Positions 23,936-36,099 of a stretch of 64,000 bases of DNA are shown piece after piece (the stretch's first letter is position 1; every line of letters begins with the position of its first letter). The stretch lies in assembly GCF_000276665.1 (NCBI RefSeq), contig NW_004955402.1:6722869-6786868 (forward strand), written 5' to 3'. The notes below the pieces were generated by a model. The model did no database searches, had not been told where the DNA came from, and was given only the letters and a program-made list of their open reading frames with translations. Origin of the DNA: Chinchilla lanigera. Taxonomy: Eukaryota > Chordata > Mammalia > Rodentia > Chinchillidae. The position numbers and the translations under genes were made by a program.

Positions 23936-24138
23936 ATTTCAGGTACTTTTAATGTCTATGGGAGTCAGTGGGAATTTCCTTTCATGGACATGTGTAAGCT
24001 TTAACTTGAGAATACAGTTGATCTGACTGAGGAGAACTGGGATTGACGGAGTGAGTGTTGATACCCAGAGTAAAAAGCAATGTTGGTTTGAAACAAGAGA
24101 AGGATGGAGGTCTAGGAGCAGCTTGTAGGAACAGTGCA

Positions 24139-24210
24139 ATCGAGGGACAGAGAGAGAAGGAGAGAGAAGGAGAGACAGAGAGAGAGAGAGAGAGAAGCAG
24201 AGAGAACCCA
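24139..24210. repeat. (GAGAAG)n / (GA)n simple repeat
   Basis: GGGACAGAGAGAGAAGGAGA runs into GAGAGAGAGAGAG. It is a purine microsatellite. Confidence 0.95.
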
Positions 24211-25267
24211 GGACAGCTAGGAGGAGGAGCCAGGAACCAGGCTGGCCCTGTCTGTGATCAGGACATGTAAAAGACCCAGGAGGAAAAGAACTCAGAAGTG
24301 TTGGCTTGTTGCTTTGACCATTTGAAGTGAGTACTGCTTGTGAGATTTTGCTGTAGGATTTACCCGTGAAACTTGCTCAGGTTGCGACAAACCCAGCCCA
24401 GGGTATAACGATTGGAATACATAATCGGGATGGAGAAACAGTGGGCCTAGGGCTCGCAGGCCCAACCCGAGACATTCTCCCACCCACCAGCTTCCTCCTT
24501 TGTTACTGCAGATTGATCCAGAGATAAAACAGGGCACTTTACCCATTCATCGTGTGACCTACACCCCCCCAAACAAATATCCCAAACTTAGGGCAAATAC
24601 CGATAAATATATCTTCACATGAAAGCAGTAAGTTCTAAAGACATCATAGCAGAGATTAAATGAAATGAGATGAATGTAATTTATTACTTTTTTTCTCTCA
24701 GTCAAAATTTAGCATTAATCTTAGCAGTGATTCAAATCGTTTCCAGCGCCCTTCATTAGCAACGAGTCAGGACCTTTATTACAAGTGCCTCCGGTACTAC
24801 AAAGAAAATGACAGGACTCTTCCAGAAAGTTTTTTATTAGAGGCCAGATTATTTTAATACTTGACCATTTTCTCCCACAAAGAAAATACTCTGTTTTTAA
24901 AACTGAGTTTGTTTGTTTGTTTGTTGCTTGTTACACAGAGATTTGGTAAAATCCAAGAAAACCCCCTTTGCTTTTATAATAACATAAGTAATTAAACTGT
25001 GCAATAAGGTACATATGTAAAGATCACATATATTTTGATTTGACATGGGAGGTGACTTAATTTCTTAATGTGTGCTTCTATATATTGATGCTGATTTCCT
25101 TTCAACTGACCTATATTCTTTATAGAAACTATATCATTGGCCCATTCTTTGAGGCACTGGGCTGAACTGGTTGCTTCGGGTTAGTTTCTCTCTTGAAAGG
25201 TGGCTTATGCTTTGCCTGGCAAGCTCTGATTCCTCCCAAGCCAGTCAGCCCAGCAGGAGACAGCCGA
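24211..25267. other. Unique sequence with a (GTTT)n run and a CNE-like patch
   Basis: No gene recognised. 24640-24900 is free of repeats and has a steady mixed composition rich in ATTA cores, which could be constrained sequence. (GTTT)n occupies 24908-24927. Confidence 0.4.
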
Positions 25268-25455
25268 ACAGGTGAAGTTGAGGAGCTTTGTGCCGAGCCT
25301 TGGCCCAAGGATCTCACGTACTAACTCCTTTAATCTCCACATCAATCTGGTGGTGCAATTGGTATTATTCCCTTTTAAAGTTCAGGAAACTGAGGTCACA
25401 GAGAGGTTAGTAAAGAGCATGTGGGTGCAGATTGAGCCTGTCTAGCCCCACAGCC
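25268..25455 (-). mobile_element. MIR, antisense
   Basis: GTACTAACTCCTTTAATCTC, TTGGTATTATTCCCTTTTA, AGGAAACTGAGGTCACAGAG and AGGTTAGTAAAGAGCAT match an antisense MIR core (AACTCATTTAATCCTCAC, TATTATTATCCCCATTTTAC, GAGGAAACTGAGGCACAGAG). Good preservation for this ancient family. Confidence 0.8.
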
Positions 25456-26019
25456 TGGCTTTGCTGTCCTAGGCCTTCGTCCCTTGAATGGAAGGAGACT
25501 GATGGTGGGACTTTTGAAAAGAAAACAAAGTTCACCCAAGAGATCGCCCCATGGTTTGTTCTTAACAACCAGCCCTGGCGGTGCACCCAACCGTGCCCCT
25601 TCCCCAGGAGGGCAGGGGCCTGCGGGGCCTATGCAGAAGATGTGGGCCCTGCACGGTGTTTGAAAGTGGCCTCCTCCCACCCCAGTGCCGGGAAAGAAGC
25701 ACAGCTCTGGAGCAGGAAGGTGAGCCTCAGCCTCTTGCTGCTTTCACAGCTCTCCCAAGAAAAATGAGCTGCGTTCAGGAGCCATGCCTGTGGCCAGGGA
25801 GAACCCTTGCAGCAAGACAGGCGCCCTTCCTAGAGGTGGCATCTGGCAGCCCTACTCACACCCTCAGTGGACAGTGGGCTGGAGAGGGTGAGGGTCAGAA
25901 CTTACAGTGACATGCGCAGACCTGCCTGTGAGACTCAGAGTGGCGAGAGCACCTTACACAGGTTTTGTGCTGTCTTTGGGAGTCACTGAGCAGACAGAAT
26001 AAGGACATTTGCACCATCA
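25456..26019. other. GC-richer unique sequence
   Basis: No gene recognised. Two overlapping plus-strand open frames (25432-25767, 25581-25910) and one minus frame share this GC-rich stretch. None has a recognisable domain, and mutual overlap in several frames argues for composition rather than coding. Confidence 0.45.
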
Positions 26020-26080
26020 TCTTGCACACACACTCATGCAGGCACACACACTCATACACACACACACACACACACACACT
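26020..26080. repeat. (CA)n microsatellite
   Basis: Interrupted CACACA runs ending in an uninterrupted stretch of about 24 bases at 26057-26080. Confidence 0.95.
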
Positions 26081-27480
26081 CGGGATAGAAGTGATGAAAC
26101 ATGTAAACCTAATATTTATACTTTAATTACATTTTACATTAGCAAATACATAAAATCATTTAGGAAAAAGTCTGAGAGGTGGGTTATTTTATTTGAATTT
26201 GGGTTTGTTTGTTGCGCCAATTTTTCTCAGGGATGGTTTCAAGTCTCTGTGTTATCTGTCCTTTCCAAAGGCTGACCAGTTCCTCCATTTGCAAAATCAC
26301 AAAAGGAGTAATCCCATGGTCCGCCCAGATGATTTCCTGCCAGTGAACTTCTTTTCCCCGTGCCAGGAAAAAAATCCCTTTCACAGTAGATAATCCTGCA
26401 TCTTTGTAGCTTATCACCAATAAAACTCGGGCAGACATCAGGGCTTTGATGGTGCCGAAATCAAAATAGCCTTTTGTAATGAAGTCACCAGAGCCTGACC
26501 ATCTAGAAAGCTAAACTTCCAAACATGCAAGTTTATTTTTCCTTTTTTTCCTCCAAAACCATATATCTGTCGGTTTAATCTCTTTGGTGGGAAGCAGCAG
26601 AGGTTCCCAGATACAGCAAGGGATGAGGAGAAAACTGAGTGAAATTAAAACAGAAGGTGGACCCAGAGAACTCAATAAGCAGAAAGAGCCATGTAATAGA
26701 AAATGGGACGGAGAGCAAGACAGAAAGTGGCAACCAATTTTCCTTCAAAGTGAATGGGAAAAAAGCTGGAAATGAAATCACTTCTTACTTATTTTTGATA
26801 GCTGCATCAAGAGATGGCTTGGTTAGAAAAAGTCTAAAAACACTGTTCGTTCTGACTCCCATCCTTAGCCTTAGGCTGAGGCCTTGTACCTGGTGCCCCA
26901 TCCCCCAAATGCTACTCACCCCACCACCTGTACACAAGCCCTACAGGGTGGATTTGATAGAGGAAAAAAAATTTTCTTCTCCATAGTTTGGATAAAACCA
27001 ATACATTTCACATGACTGTTGAGAAATTATCCTGAGTCAAGAAACATTAATTATCTCTTGTATGTCAGTTCCTTCTCAATATGAATTGCTGCTCAGCAGC
27101 AAAGAAAAAGCCCAGAACGGATAGAGGTTTCTGGTCTGAACAACAGCCAGGGACAGGGGTGGCTTCCTGTGCAGAGCCACCTGCTCTCTGTCCTCTTCTG
27201 TCCTTTGATGCCTTGTGGATGGATGTGACACCATACTGCAGTCCTTTCCAAGGCAGATCTCTGCTTGTTCCAAGTTCAGCTGTAACAGATCTCTTGATCC
27301 TTACAAGGCTAAATACCATCCCTGAGGTCATGCCTGTCTCCAGGACTCACCCGCTGGTCTTCTGCATCTTCTCCTTCCCAGGGCAGAGGTCACAGCCCCC
27401 AGGCTTGGGATTCTGAGGACTTAGACAGATGATCTGACCCCTCTCACCCTCAGGTCTTCCTTCATAATTGGAAGGATTTC
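26081..27480. other. Unique sequence, no feature recognised
   Basis: No gene recognised. Several short open frames on both strands (26584-26986, 27081-27416) lack recognisable domains. Confidence 0.45.
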
Positions 27481-27796
27481 TCTTAGTCCATTTTGTGTTG
27501 CCATAGCAACACAGAATCCCACAGATGGGGTATGTTGGACACTCACACCTGCTGGAGGCTGAGAAGTCCGGTGAATGGTGTCAGGTTCTGGCACAGGCCT
27601 GCTGGCTGTATCCACCCATGGCGGAAGGCTGCAGGATGAGCGCTAACAAGAGAAAACAACAGAGTTGAACTCACTGTGACAAAATCCACTTCCACCATCG
27701 TGACAGTCCATTTGACCTAATCACCCCTTAAAAGTCTCACCTCCCCACATGGCTGCATTGGTACGCAGCCCCTGACAGGAACTCTGGGGACACGTT
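27481..27796 (-). mobile_element. ERVL-MaLR LTR (MLT1/MST-like), antisense
   Basis: TCTTAGTCCATTTTGTGTTG opens it, followed by CATGGCGGAAGGCTGCAGGA, TTTGACCTAATCACCCCTTA, AAAGTCTCACCTCCCCACAT and GGCTGCATTGG. This is the antisense order of MLT1/MST LTRs (LTR 3' end first). It is a solo LTR with no internal retroviral sequence beside it. Subfamily is uncertain. Confidence 0.75.
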
Positions 27797-29574
27797 ACAC
27801 CAGGCAGGTTGTCATGGGAATCTAATGGGAACCCGGATGTAGATTTCTGGGCACAGGGCCTGGCAGATGGGGAAGTCTCTGTATACACATTAACCTGTGG
27901 GAGCTGAGGCTCACTCACTCACTTACAGTCCCAGACTGGGGAGGAAGCAGGGCCACGGCCTGAATCCGGAACTGAGACACTCACTGCGCGTTTGCCTTTC
28001 TCTTACGAAAGATCTGGAAATGGTCTTTGTCTAATTTTTATCCCCACATCAAATTTTCCCTTCACTGATTAAAAATCTACAATCGCAGGAAAAGTAAATG
28101 TTCATATGTTAAAAGGAATTAATTCTGTGGCTGTTGCCTTGATTGGAGACCCTAATGACCACTCTTCTGGGTAAAGACAGTGTTTCTCTGTGTGTCCTCA
28201 GAGTCTCCCAGCCTTCCGAGCCTGTGGTGTTTCCTTTGAGCATCCTGGAATTATCTGTCTGTAGATTCGGGGATCAAATTCTGCTCGTCCTGCCCTCCTC
28301 TGGCCTGCTGGGTTTATCAGCCTTCCACGTTGGGCACTCCATAGTCACCTTTCTGTCAACGGACACAAAACTCAACGCCTGCAGTCTAAGGGAGAGCCTG
28401 ACTGTCCTTCACACTTTCAGTCCGTGGTCAGTTCCAAGGCAGACACAGTGTGACGGAGGGACGTGATGGACAAAAAGGTGCTTGCATAGTAACCATCAGG
28501 GAGAAGAGCAAGAAGGGAGGAGCCAGGGACAAGAATACACCCTTGCAGGCCACGTCCCCAGTGATGCTCCTCCTCACCAGCCCCACTTCCAACAGTGAGA
28601 GGTGTAAGGACTTCGTCCCCAAGGCTCTCAGTTCAGGCACGAGGGCCCTGAGGAGAGTCACACAGCCCTGCAGCCTGAGCTCTAGAAGCCAGGACCCAGG
28701 CCTTTCTCCACCCAGGCTGTGCCCCATGCTCTGCACTGTGTTCTGCATAAGACAAGCATAAGCTGTTGGCAGGGCAGAGACCAAGGGTGCTTTCTCAGTT
28801 CAGCGGAAGCTGAGTTTATCCTCCAGATTACAAGTTCTGCTCACCTCCCCGGTTTTCTGAGTCACTAGAATTTAATCACGACCATTTTTCTTTGTTGTCT
28901 GTTTTAAAGTCGAATGGTAAACTAGTAGACATCGCTTCCAAGAAGGGAGGAAACTATCATTTCTACTTCACAGCCTGTGGCTTTACTTCGCTGTGACAGA
29001 GTAAGGTGTTCATTTGATCCTGCCAACTTTTTAGTAGGCTAAAGGATCTCATTTGCTATCTCTTTCTCCCCTACTGTGAAAATTTTTTAAGTCCTTACTG
29101 AAATTCAGGAAATGAAAAGTTATTTCACTGATTTAAACTAATCTGTTTATTATGTATACTACTGATTTTTCTTAAAAGATTCTGAAAAGAACAAACAGAA
29201 AAGGTTTCAAAGCCAGGCAATTTTTCAGAAGTCTGCATGAAAAAGAAAAGTGTGTGTTCATGAAATCACTGTGTGATCTTAAGACTAATTCACCCATATC
29301 AAGATGTTTCTGAGGTTGACTCCGGTGCCAGTGTTTGATGTTATAAGGACCAACTTTTCTGAGCTCAAGTTCACCTGAACTAGGTGTCACTTCTTTTGAC
29401 TTAAATTATTGCTGTAGCACCTTTCACATTAGGATAGGAGTTGATCATGAGAAGCAGTAAATCAGGCATTGGCAGACAATAATTTTATTCCTTAACTACT
29501 CTTAGGAAGGCAATACTGAAAGAAGAGGTCAAGCACTGACTTGAACAGAGTTCATTTCATCACTTGTTTCATGA
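27797..29574. other. Unique sequence, no feature recognised
   Basis: No gene recognised. The longest open frames (28143-28466 plus, 28428-28784 minus) are unrecognisable and overlap frames on the opposite strand. Confidence 0.45.
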
Positions 29575-30035
29575 TGTATCACCCCAAAACAAAGTGACAT
29601 AACACTACCACAATTGTCATGGATTGTCCCCACAGAATTTCTGTGAGCCAGAAATCCCAGGAATGGATTTTTCCATGCTCTGGCTCCATGTATTATGACC
29701 AGGAGTGTAAGTTTTCCAGAATCCTGAGTGGGGTGGACGATTCCAAGATGGCGCTCTCAGACGCAAGTCCATGGCAGCCTTAGTCCCTTGCAGTGTGGAC
29801 CTCTCCATAGAGCTGCCTGAGTGTCTTCACAGTGCAACAGCTGGCTTCTCCAGAGCATGTGATCCAAGAGAGCAGGACAGATGCCAAAATGTCTGTTATG
29901 GGAGGCCATACCCTCTCAGTGCAGTCCTATCCCATTGGCTCACAGGTCACCCCATTCTGTGAGGAAGGGCTAGGCCCAGCGTGGGTGTCAGGCACCATCT
30001 TGGAGGCTGGGGAGTGCATAGAGCACAAACACAAA
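29575..30035 (-). mobile_element. Probable MaLR-type LTR, antisense
   Basis: TATCACCCCAAAACAAAGTG then CAGAATTTCTGTGAGCCAG near the left, AACAGCTGGCTTCTCCAGAG with CATGTGATCCAAGAGAGCA in the middle, ATCCCATTGGCTCACAGGTC, and CACCATCTTGGAGGCTGG at the right. The order matches an old mammalian MaLR-type LTR read in reverse, as I recall it. Family assignment needs a consensus search. Confidence 0.5.
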
Positions 30036-30584
30036 ATGGTTTCATGCATTACAAGATCTCACGAGAAACTGGTTCGGGGCTGAGGGGATTGTTTTCTTGG
30101 GTCTGAACCAAAAGTCTTTGTACCTGTGAAACACACAGGCTATTCCACATTTTAAACATCTCTCCCTAGCAGTTCATCTGTCTAGCTCATCAGCTGCATC
30201 ACTTTCAGTCATTGCCTCTGCCACATTTTGAGGGTGACCTAGCCCTTCTCCGGTTTCATGCTCCCCCGTATTCTGCAATGACAAATGCAGTGTATACCTA
30301 GAACTGGCCAAAGGTCACCACAATAACTGTCACTGTCCTCACTAACCTGATGGCCTCTTCCTGATGACCCTGCCTCCCGGATTCTCTGTGTCCACACTTG
30401 TGCCCCTTGGATTCTGGCCAGCAGCTCGTAGCATGGGGATTTCACACCCACCATTCTCAGTCACAGCCAAACCATGTCCGGCACCCCCAAGGCCCCCATG
30501 CTCTGCACTGCAGTGCAGGGAACCCCTTTCACCCCGCTTACCATTTCCTCCAAGGCTCGGGCTGCACTGACTCGTGCTTTGACT
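30036..30584. other. Unique sequence, no feature recognised
   Basis: GC-balanced, with no coding signal recognised despite short open frames on both strands. Confidence 0.45.
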
Positions 30585-30710
30585 CATTCGTTCAAGATTA
30601 ATCGAGCAGAGGCTGGCTGGTGCACATCCTCCTGGCTACCTGAGGTATAGCAGTGAATGAAACAAACAGGCCGGCCTCTCGAAACCTGTGTCCTCAAGAC
30701 CCCCAACCTA
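30585..30710 (-). mobile_element. L2-like relic, antisense
   Basis: ACTCATTCGTTCAAGATTAA, CTGAGGTATAGCAGTGAATG and AAACAAACAGGCCGGCCTCT follow an antisense L2 3' end (CATTCATTCAACAAATATT, then GGGGATATAGCAGTGAACAAAACAGAC). Confidence 0.55.
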
Positions 30711-30911
30711 TCAAGCACACTGCAGACTCACAGCCATGCACCTACTCCACCCATGGCCAAGAATGGCGTTCTATAGATGTCCACAAACCCTGGCATCACT
30801 TAGCTCTCTGCAGAGAGGCGTCCTCACCTCCTCACACCTTCCTGTCCCTGTGCCCTCCTTCATGTGCCCTCAAACCACCTTTGATGTCTGGTTCCTCTGT
30901 GCAGTATCCAG

Positions 30912-31000
30912 TTTCCTAATTAGATGGAAGTTCCAGGAATGCAGAGCCTGCCTTATTTTTTCCAGTCTTTGGTTGAATAGCCTCCAACTATGTACCTTTC
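30912..31000 (+). mobile_element. L2-like relic
   Basis: CTAATTAGATGGAAGTTCCA, GGAATGCAGAGCCTGCCTTA and TTTTTTCCAGTCTTTGG resemble a sense L2 tail (TAGACTGTAAGCTCCATGAGGGCAGGGAC). Weak but in order. Confidence 0.4.
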
Positions 31001-31094
31001 CACATCATGTGTCTGCTGCTTCTACCTACTGTGAGCTGAGACACTGGGTCCCCATATCTCAGTATCCCTGCTCTTGGCTATTGAGTGCCTTCGT

Positions 31095-31258
31095 ACTCAC
31101 ACCCTGCGCACATGCTCTGTTATTCTTTCCACTCTCCATTTCAGGAAACTGAGGCACAGGGAGGGGAAATAGCTCACTGGTAGGGACTCAGCTGATAAAT
31201 AACAGAGCCAGATGAGAATGAATGCAGTCTACCCCCAAAGCCCACACTTATTTTAAAA
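31095..31258 (-). mobile_element. MIR, antisense
   Basis: TTCAGGAAACTGAGGCACAG followed by GGAGGGGAAATAGCTCACT and AATAACAGAGCCAGATGAGA matches the antisense MIR core and its tRNA-side half. Confidence 0.75.
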
Positions 31259-31965
31259 ACCTTTCTATTGGTACATGTGTGCAGTACACAGTGCCTACAC
31301 TCATCTCGGGGATTAAGTACATGTACAAACACACTTCATTCTTTGTATTCCCCTCCCTCCCTCTCTAGGTCCCCTTCCACGTGCAATAGCTCTGTCACCC
31401 TGTTTCCTACTATCTTTATTGGTGCCTGTTGGTGCACAGCATTGGTATGCGTTTGTCACACATAATGGTCACGTTCCTCATAGGGAATTTTACCTGTACA
31501 GAGTATATCTTAATTCTTCTTTTTTGCCCATTCTCCTCCCTTCAATCCTTCTTCCCCTCCCCACTTACGAAAGCTTTGTTTCATGTTTTTTCCCTTCCAT
31601 TCTCTAATCTCTTTTCTCTTCCTTCTGTCCCCCACCCCTCCCTTGTTCCCCATCTTTAATTTTGTCCTTTAAATTATTTATATTATGAGTTGTCCATGTA
31701 AGAGAAACCATGCAATATTCAAGCTCATGCGTCTGATTTATTTCACTTTACATTATGGTCTCAGGGTGCATCCGTTCTCCTACAAATGACTCGAGTTTAT
31801 CATTCTTTATGGCACAGCAGTGCTCCACTGGATGTAAATGCCACATTTTCTCAATCCATTCCTCAGTCAGTGGACGTACGTACCACTTGCAAGCTGTAGC
31901 TATTATGAGCTGTGCTGCTGTAAACAAGGGTATGCAGGACCACTGTACTATGAAGCCTCTAACCC
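31259..31965 (-). mobile_element. L1 3' end (3' UTR and ORF2 C-terminus), antisense
   Basis: The left edge CTATTGGTACATGTGTGCAG is the reverse of an L1 3' tail of the ATGTACCAATA type. A pyrimidine-rich stretch (31340-31680) is the reverse of the purine-rich L1 3' UTR. Then come ATTATGAGTTGTCCATGTA, CAGCAGTGCTCCACTGGATG, CCACATTTTCTCAATCCATT and TATTATGAGCTGTGCTGCTG, the antisense end of ORF2. The copy is broken by stops and extends no further 5'. Confidence 0.8.
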
Positions 31966-32689
31966 TTTACCACCATAATGCATCCTGTACCTCTCTAGAA
32001 TCACATGGGAAACAACGATAAATTAGCTATGAGTCAGTGTCTGAGGACATCTACTAAGGAGACAGGTTTAATGTGGGAATTCTGTGATCTACTCCGTTAC
32101 TTTAAGCATACAATATCTGATTTTGCACTGCTAAATTTGGTGATTTTGCCCTGCATTTCAGAAAAGTGGACATGTTGGTCAGCTGAATTCCAGGTGTGTG
32201 AATTGTCATCCTGTTATACAAGCAGGAGTCGGGTTGAATGCAAAGCGATCACACAGAAGGCCACTAGTCTAGAGCAGTCTCTGCCCTTTCTGTACATGGT
32301 CTTCAGAAGCCAAGCTCTCCAGGGGTGCATGGTTCAGCTGCCATACAGAGCTACTTCTCCCCCACCCCCATATCACACTGCCCCGGAGAGTTCCCTGAGA
32401 ACTCATTTTTAATAAGACCTGAGACACACAGCCCATGACTCAGAACTGACTGACTTCCATCGCCCACACCCAATGAGTGTGTATCTCCCTCTGCCCTCCT
32501 TACCTGCATTCCAGCACGCCTGGGCACTTTTCAGGGGCAGATCACCCTTCTGGTGTCTTTGTTCCAGAGTAATGGCAAACTGACCCTTGCCACCCAACTC
32601 CATATGGGCATCCAGACTGGGAGGACTTCTGTAGTGTTTAGAAGGCTGGAACTTTCTGGAATGCTATTCAAGCCCATTTTATTCATCTC
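31966..32689. other. Unique sequence, no feature recognised
   Basis: An open frame of 135 codons (32005-32412, plus) has no recognisable domain and begins at the L1 edge. I do not call it a gene. Confidence 0.45.
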
Positions 32690-32812
32690 ATCCCCTCCTT
32701 TATTCATTCAAACATCACATGGAAACCTGTATGGTAGACCAGAAGTTACACAGTATGATGAAGCAGACCAGGGGGCCTTATCCCAAGGCATTCGCAAGCT
32801 AGTAGTGACAGT
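32690..32812 (-). mobile_element. L2-like relic, antisense
   Basis: CTCCTTTATTCATTCAAACA, GGTAGACCAGAAGTTACACA and GTATGATGAAGCAGACCAGG followed by GGCCTTATCCCAAGGCATT match an antisense L2 3' end in outline. Confidence 0.45.
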
Positions 32813-32814
32813 CT

Positions 32815-33005
32815 CTTAGTGTATTTCTGTTGCTGTTACAGAATGCTGAGCCTGAAGAATTTATAAAGAATAGAGTTTTATTTACCTCTTGGTTCTGAGT
32901 GCTGGAGGGGTCCAAATTACCTCCAAGAGCCCTCTTCCAAATCTCATTAACCCATGAATGCTGGGATCAAGTCTAACACACACTTCTGTGGGACACATTT
33001 AAGAC
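32815..33005 (-). mobile_element. MaLR LTR fragment (MST/MLT-like), antisense
   Basis: CTTAGTGTATTTCTGTTGCT, GTTACAGAATGCTGAGCC, GAAGAATTTATAAAGAATAG and AGTTTTATTTACCTCTTGGT match the antisense start of MST/MLT LTRs (CTTAGTCCATTTTGTGTTGC, ATAAAGAAAAGAGGTTTATTT). The middle of the LTR is deleted; a right-edge GTGGGACACATTTAAG remains. Confidence 0.7.
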
Positions 33006-34212
33006 ATTGCTAGGAGGAAAGTACCCAGGTTATGATAGTGCAGCATGGTTGAAAACCATTGTTTGTGGAATGCAGAGGCACTTGGGTGAAGTGGCAGCTT
33101 TTCTGTGACTAGGGGGCACCCTTCCTGTTCAAATCTTGGGCAGGCTGGGATGAAGCGAAGATGCAAAGGGTAAAGGGAAGGGAAAGGCTCAGCACCAGCC
33201 ACAAATAATGTGATGTGCAGGAAAAACACTTTGATGTCATTTGGGAACAAATTATAGAGCAAGAAGCAGGGCTGAGCCAGGCCCAGGCTGAGCAGGGAGG
33301 GCCTGGATCACTGACCTACTCCAGCCCTCGCTCTGTCCTGAAAGCTGGGGAGACTGAGCCTTTCACAAGTTCACCCCAGCATGAGCTCATGTCTTAGAAG
33401 TTCTGCCCCTGATGTACGGTAGTTTGGCTTACCATTTTCAACATCACAGAGGCTCAGAAACAGTCAGCAGCCTTCAGCAGAAGCCTGCATGTTGGAATCC
33501 TGCGTGTTGATTTCCCCTGGTGAATGGTGCATGGCTCAATCTATGTCTGAAGGTGGGCAGCGGCTGCGCTCTGCAGCTCTAAGTCAGCCCAGTGGTAGCA
33601 ACTGTGCCGCTAAGCCAGGGCATCCTGTGGGCCCAGTGTATCCTGTGCAGTTTCCGCCTAACCGCATGGTGAGTCACTGCGCTCTGGGGTCTGGCCCTGC
33701 AGAGGAAGAGCGACTGTTGTAGAACATGAGTGTCCACAGACTTCAGACTGTGCCCTAAGACAGCTCAGCTCTCTGGGACATAAGAGGCCAACCTTAGACA
33801 GATAACACCCAGGACTGTCCTCTCTGGGAGGACTCTATTGGTCTCGTCCATGGTGCCATATGGAAGCCAGGGTTAGGGATCCAACTCTGACATAGGGTTT
33901 GTATGAATGGCTACTCATTAGCCTTGATTAAAGACAGTCTTCCCAGCTCTGAAAGAAAAATGGCAGCATGGGCCAACCTTGGACCCTGGAATAAGAGGTG
34001 GATTCTGGGCTCCCACTATGTTACCGTGGGTGGTTGTCCAGCCTCCCTGACCACAACACTCTCATCGGCTGTGTTTAGAGGATCCCATTGAACCACATGG
34101 ACACAGGACCGGTACAGAGTTGGTGCTGAGACCCAGCAGCTGTTGTCATCTGTACTGTTGGCAATATCTTCATCTTCACTTTGCAAGGGAGGAAGAGGCT
34201 CCAAGGTCAGCA
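33006..34212. other. Unique sequence, no feature recognised
   Basis: No gene or confident repeat. Short open frames only. Confidence 0.45.
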
Positions 34213-34213
34213 G

Positions 34214-34248
<35 letters not shown>
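34213..34248. repeat. (CA)n microsatellite
   Basis: About 18 uninterrupted CA units. A short Cys/Val open frame on the minus strand across it is a translation of the repeat. Confidence 0.98.
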
Positions 34249-34249
<1 letters not shown>

Positions 34250-34702
34250 AGGTTGCCTTGATGATGAGGACACGCTAACCTGATCCTTCCATAAGCAGCA
34301 GCACCCCAAATGCTGCCTTTGGGGCATCCTGAAATAAATCCCTCTCCACCCATTGTGCCAGAGTCGCCCTCCTGGAATGCCGCTCTGCTCTCCTTTTTCT
34401 GTTTTACAGTGTTCACTGGCATTCTGTGAGCTACTCAATTAGAATCCCAACACCTCTGCTAATCTTCAAGTCTTTGAGCTAATCAAAGAGTGTTCTTCTC
34501 TCTTCTCTCTTCTCTCCTCCACTCTGTTTCCCTCAGGAGAGGAGACAGAGTACAAATCTCATAAGACCTATACAAAGAGGGTATCATACCTGCCTTATCT
34601 GCCTCCCGAGGCCATAGTGAGAACCAAATCACATCATATCCCTGGAAGTATTTTGTATGTTTCAAGCACCATGCACAAGGGGAAAGACACTAGAATTTCC
34701 CC
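34249..34702. other. Unique sequence with a short TCTCT run
   Basis: A TCTTCTCTCTTCTCTCC run at 34495-34520. No gene recognised. Confidence 0.45.
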
Positions 34703-34850
34703 AGGCATCTACTAAGGGCCTGCTCTACGCCAGGCGATGTGTTTCTTCTTACAGTCACTACAGTAAGCTGCTGGAGTGGCATTCCAGTTCCAGTTTCAAA
34801 GATTAAAGACTCTGAAGGAGAAGGCACTCCTCAGAGGTTCTCAGTTCTCA
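34703..34850 (-). mobile_element. MIR-like relic, antisense
   Basis: ATCTACTAAGGGCCTGCTCT followed by ACGCCAGGCGATGTGTTTC and CAGTCACTACAGTAAGCTGC corresponds to antisense MIR (ACTATGTGCCAGGCACTGT, then AATCCTCACAAC). The distal half is degraded. Confidence 0.5.
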
Positions 34851-35127
34851 GGCTTGGAGAAGGTTGAGTTCGATCTCCCAGACCCAAAGACCTTCGTTCT
34901 TGATTCTTCAGTAAACCGGCTCCTCCTTCACCTAAAACAGCCCTGGCCATAGGCAGAAGGATGCAGCCCTGGTCCATGGACATCTTTTCTGCTTCCTACC
35001 TGTCTAGGAGTTACTCTGCCTTCAAGGGCCTGCTTAGAACCTGCCCTGGCTATCCATCCACCAATCAGTCATTTTCACTTCCCCAGCCTTGATTTGCACT
35101 AAATCATGATCTAGGTAGCTTGACAAA
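34851..35127. other. Unique sequence, no feature recognised
   Basis: Short intervening stretch with no recognised content. Confidence 0.4.
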
Positions 35128-35485
35128 TGTTTCACACTGTTGTCCTATGTGTCAGTCACAAAATACCCAACTCCCGCAGTATAAAGGAGGAGAGGTTGAT
35201 TGAGCTCAGTTTCCAGGGGGTCCAGTCAATGGCTGACTGCCTCGAGGGCAGAAACGGCCTGGTGGAGGAGAGCTGCTCATCCCATGGCAGCCAGGAAGTA
35301 GACAGAAGCGAGGTGCTGAGGACAGGAATCTACTCTTCCAGGTCACTCCCCTCTGATGACCTGTCTCATCCAGCCGGGCCCCACCTCCTAGCAGCATGCT
35401 CAACTATGAACTCACCCAAGGGTGAATCCACTGACAAGTTTAGAGCCCTATGATCCAACCACTTTCCACACACATGAGACATCTC
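35128..35485 (-). mobile_element. MaLR-type LTR, antisense
   Basis: GTATAAAGGAGGAGAGGTTG, ATTGAGCTCAGTTTCCAGGG, CCCATGGCAGCCAGGAAGTA, GGGCCCCACCTCCTAGCAGC and GTTTAGAGCCCTATGATCCA form the antisense order of a rodent-type MaLR LTR. It is a solo LTR. Subfamily not resolved. Confidence 0.6.
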
Positions 35486-35544
35486 TTAGATCTGAACCAG
35501 GATATCTGATATGGCTCTTAATTCTGTGCACTGCACAATCTTGT

Positions 35545-35600
35545 GTTGCCACTAGATCTGTAAGTGCTTTGAAGGCAGAGACTGCACAAGTGCACAAGGC
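35545..35600 (+). mobile_element. L2-like 3' fragment
   Basis: CACTAGATCTGTAAGTGCTT then GAAGGCAGAGACTGCACAAG resembles a sense L2 tail (TAGACTGTAAGCTCCTTGAGGGCAGAGACT). Short. Confidence 0.35.
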
Positions 35601-36099
35601 CTGGGAGTCTCTCCGACATCTGTAGATGCCCCTAGATATGTGTGGAGGCTTGAAAGAGACAGTGCTAGTGGGCTTGAGTAGTCACATCTTTGTCAGTGTC
35701 TTCTGGCAGTCTCCTCCATCCAGAGAGCCTCCTGGCTTGTCTACTGTGTTCAGGCCTCTCAACCACCCCTTTCAGGCCCAGGACCTTTAGGGAAATTGCA
35801 GTCTACACACAACTGCAGTCTCCTTTTACAGCATCACTGCATGGCCTCTAATGAAAATGAATGAAGATGTCTTTAAGGGAAATGCCTGCACCAGTTCTTT
35901 TCAACAAATGCAATTCCAGTTGGAGTTCCTTGACAAAGCCCCTAAACAAAAATCACCCTTCTCTAGAAGACTGACCCAGAGGATGGTCCTCCTGTGCAGC
36001 TGCTGCCCGCTGAATACAGCAGGAAGTTCAGATCCAACAACTGGCATTTCAGAGTATAGTGGATTGAGAACTGGTGGTCAACTTATAACCCGCAGCTGA

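Noticed and set aside
30688..31152. 154-codon plus-strand open frame
   Set aside because: Overlaps L2- and MIR-like relics, so most of it is repeat sequence.
34213..34248. Cys/Val repeat peptide on the minus strand
   Set aside because: Translation of a (CA)n microsatellite.
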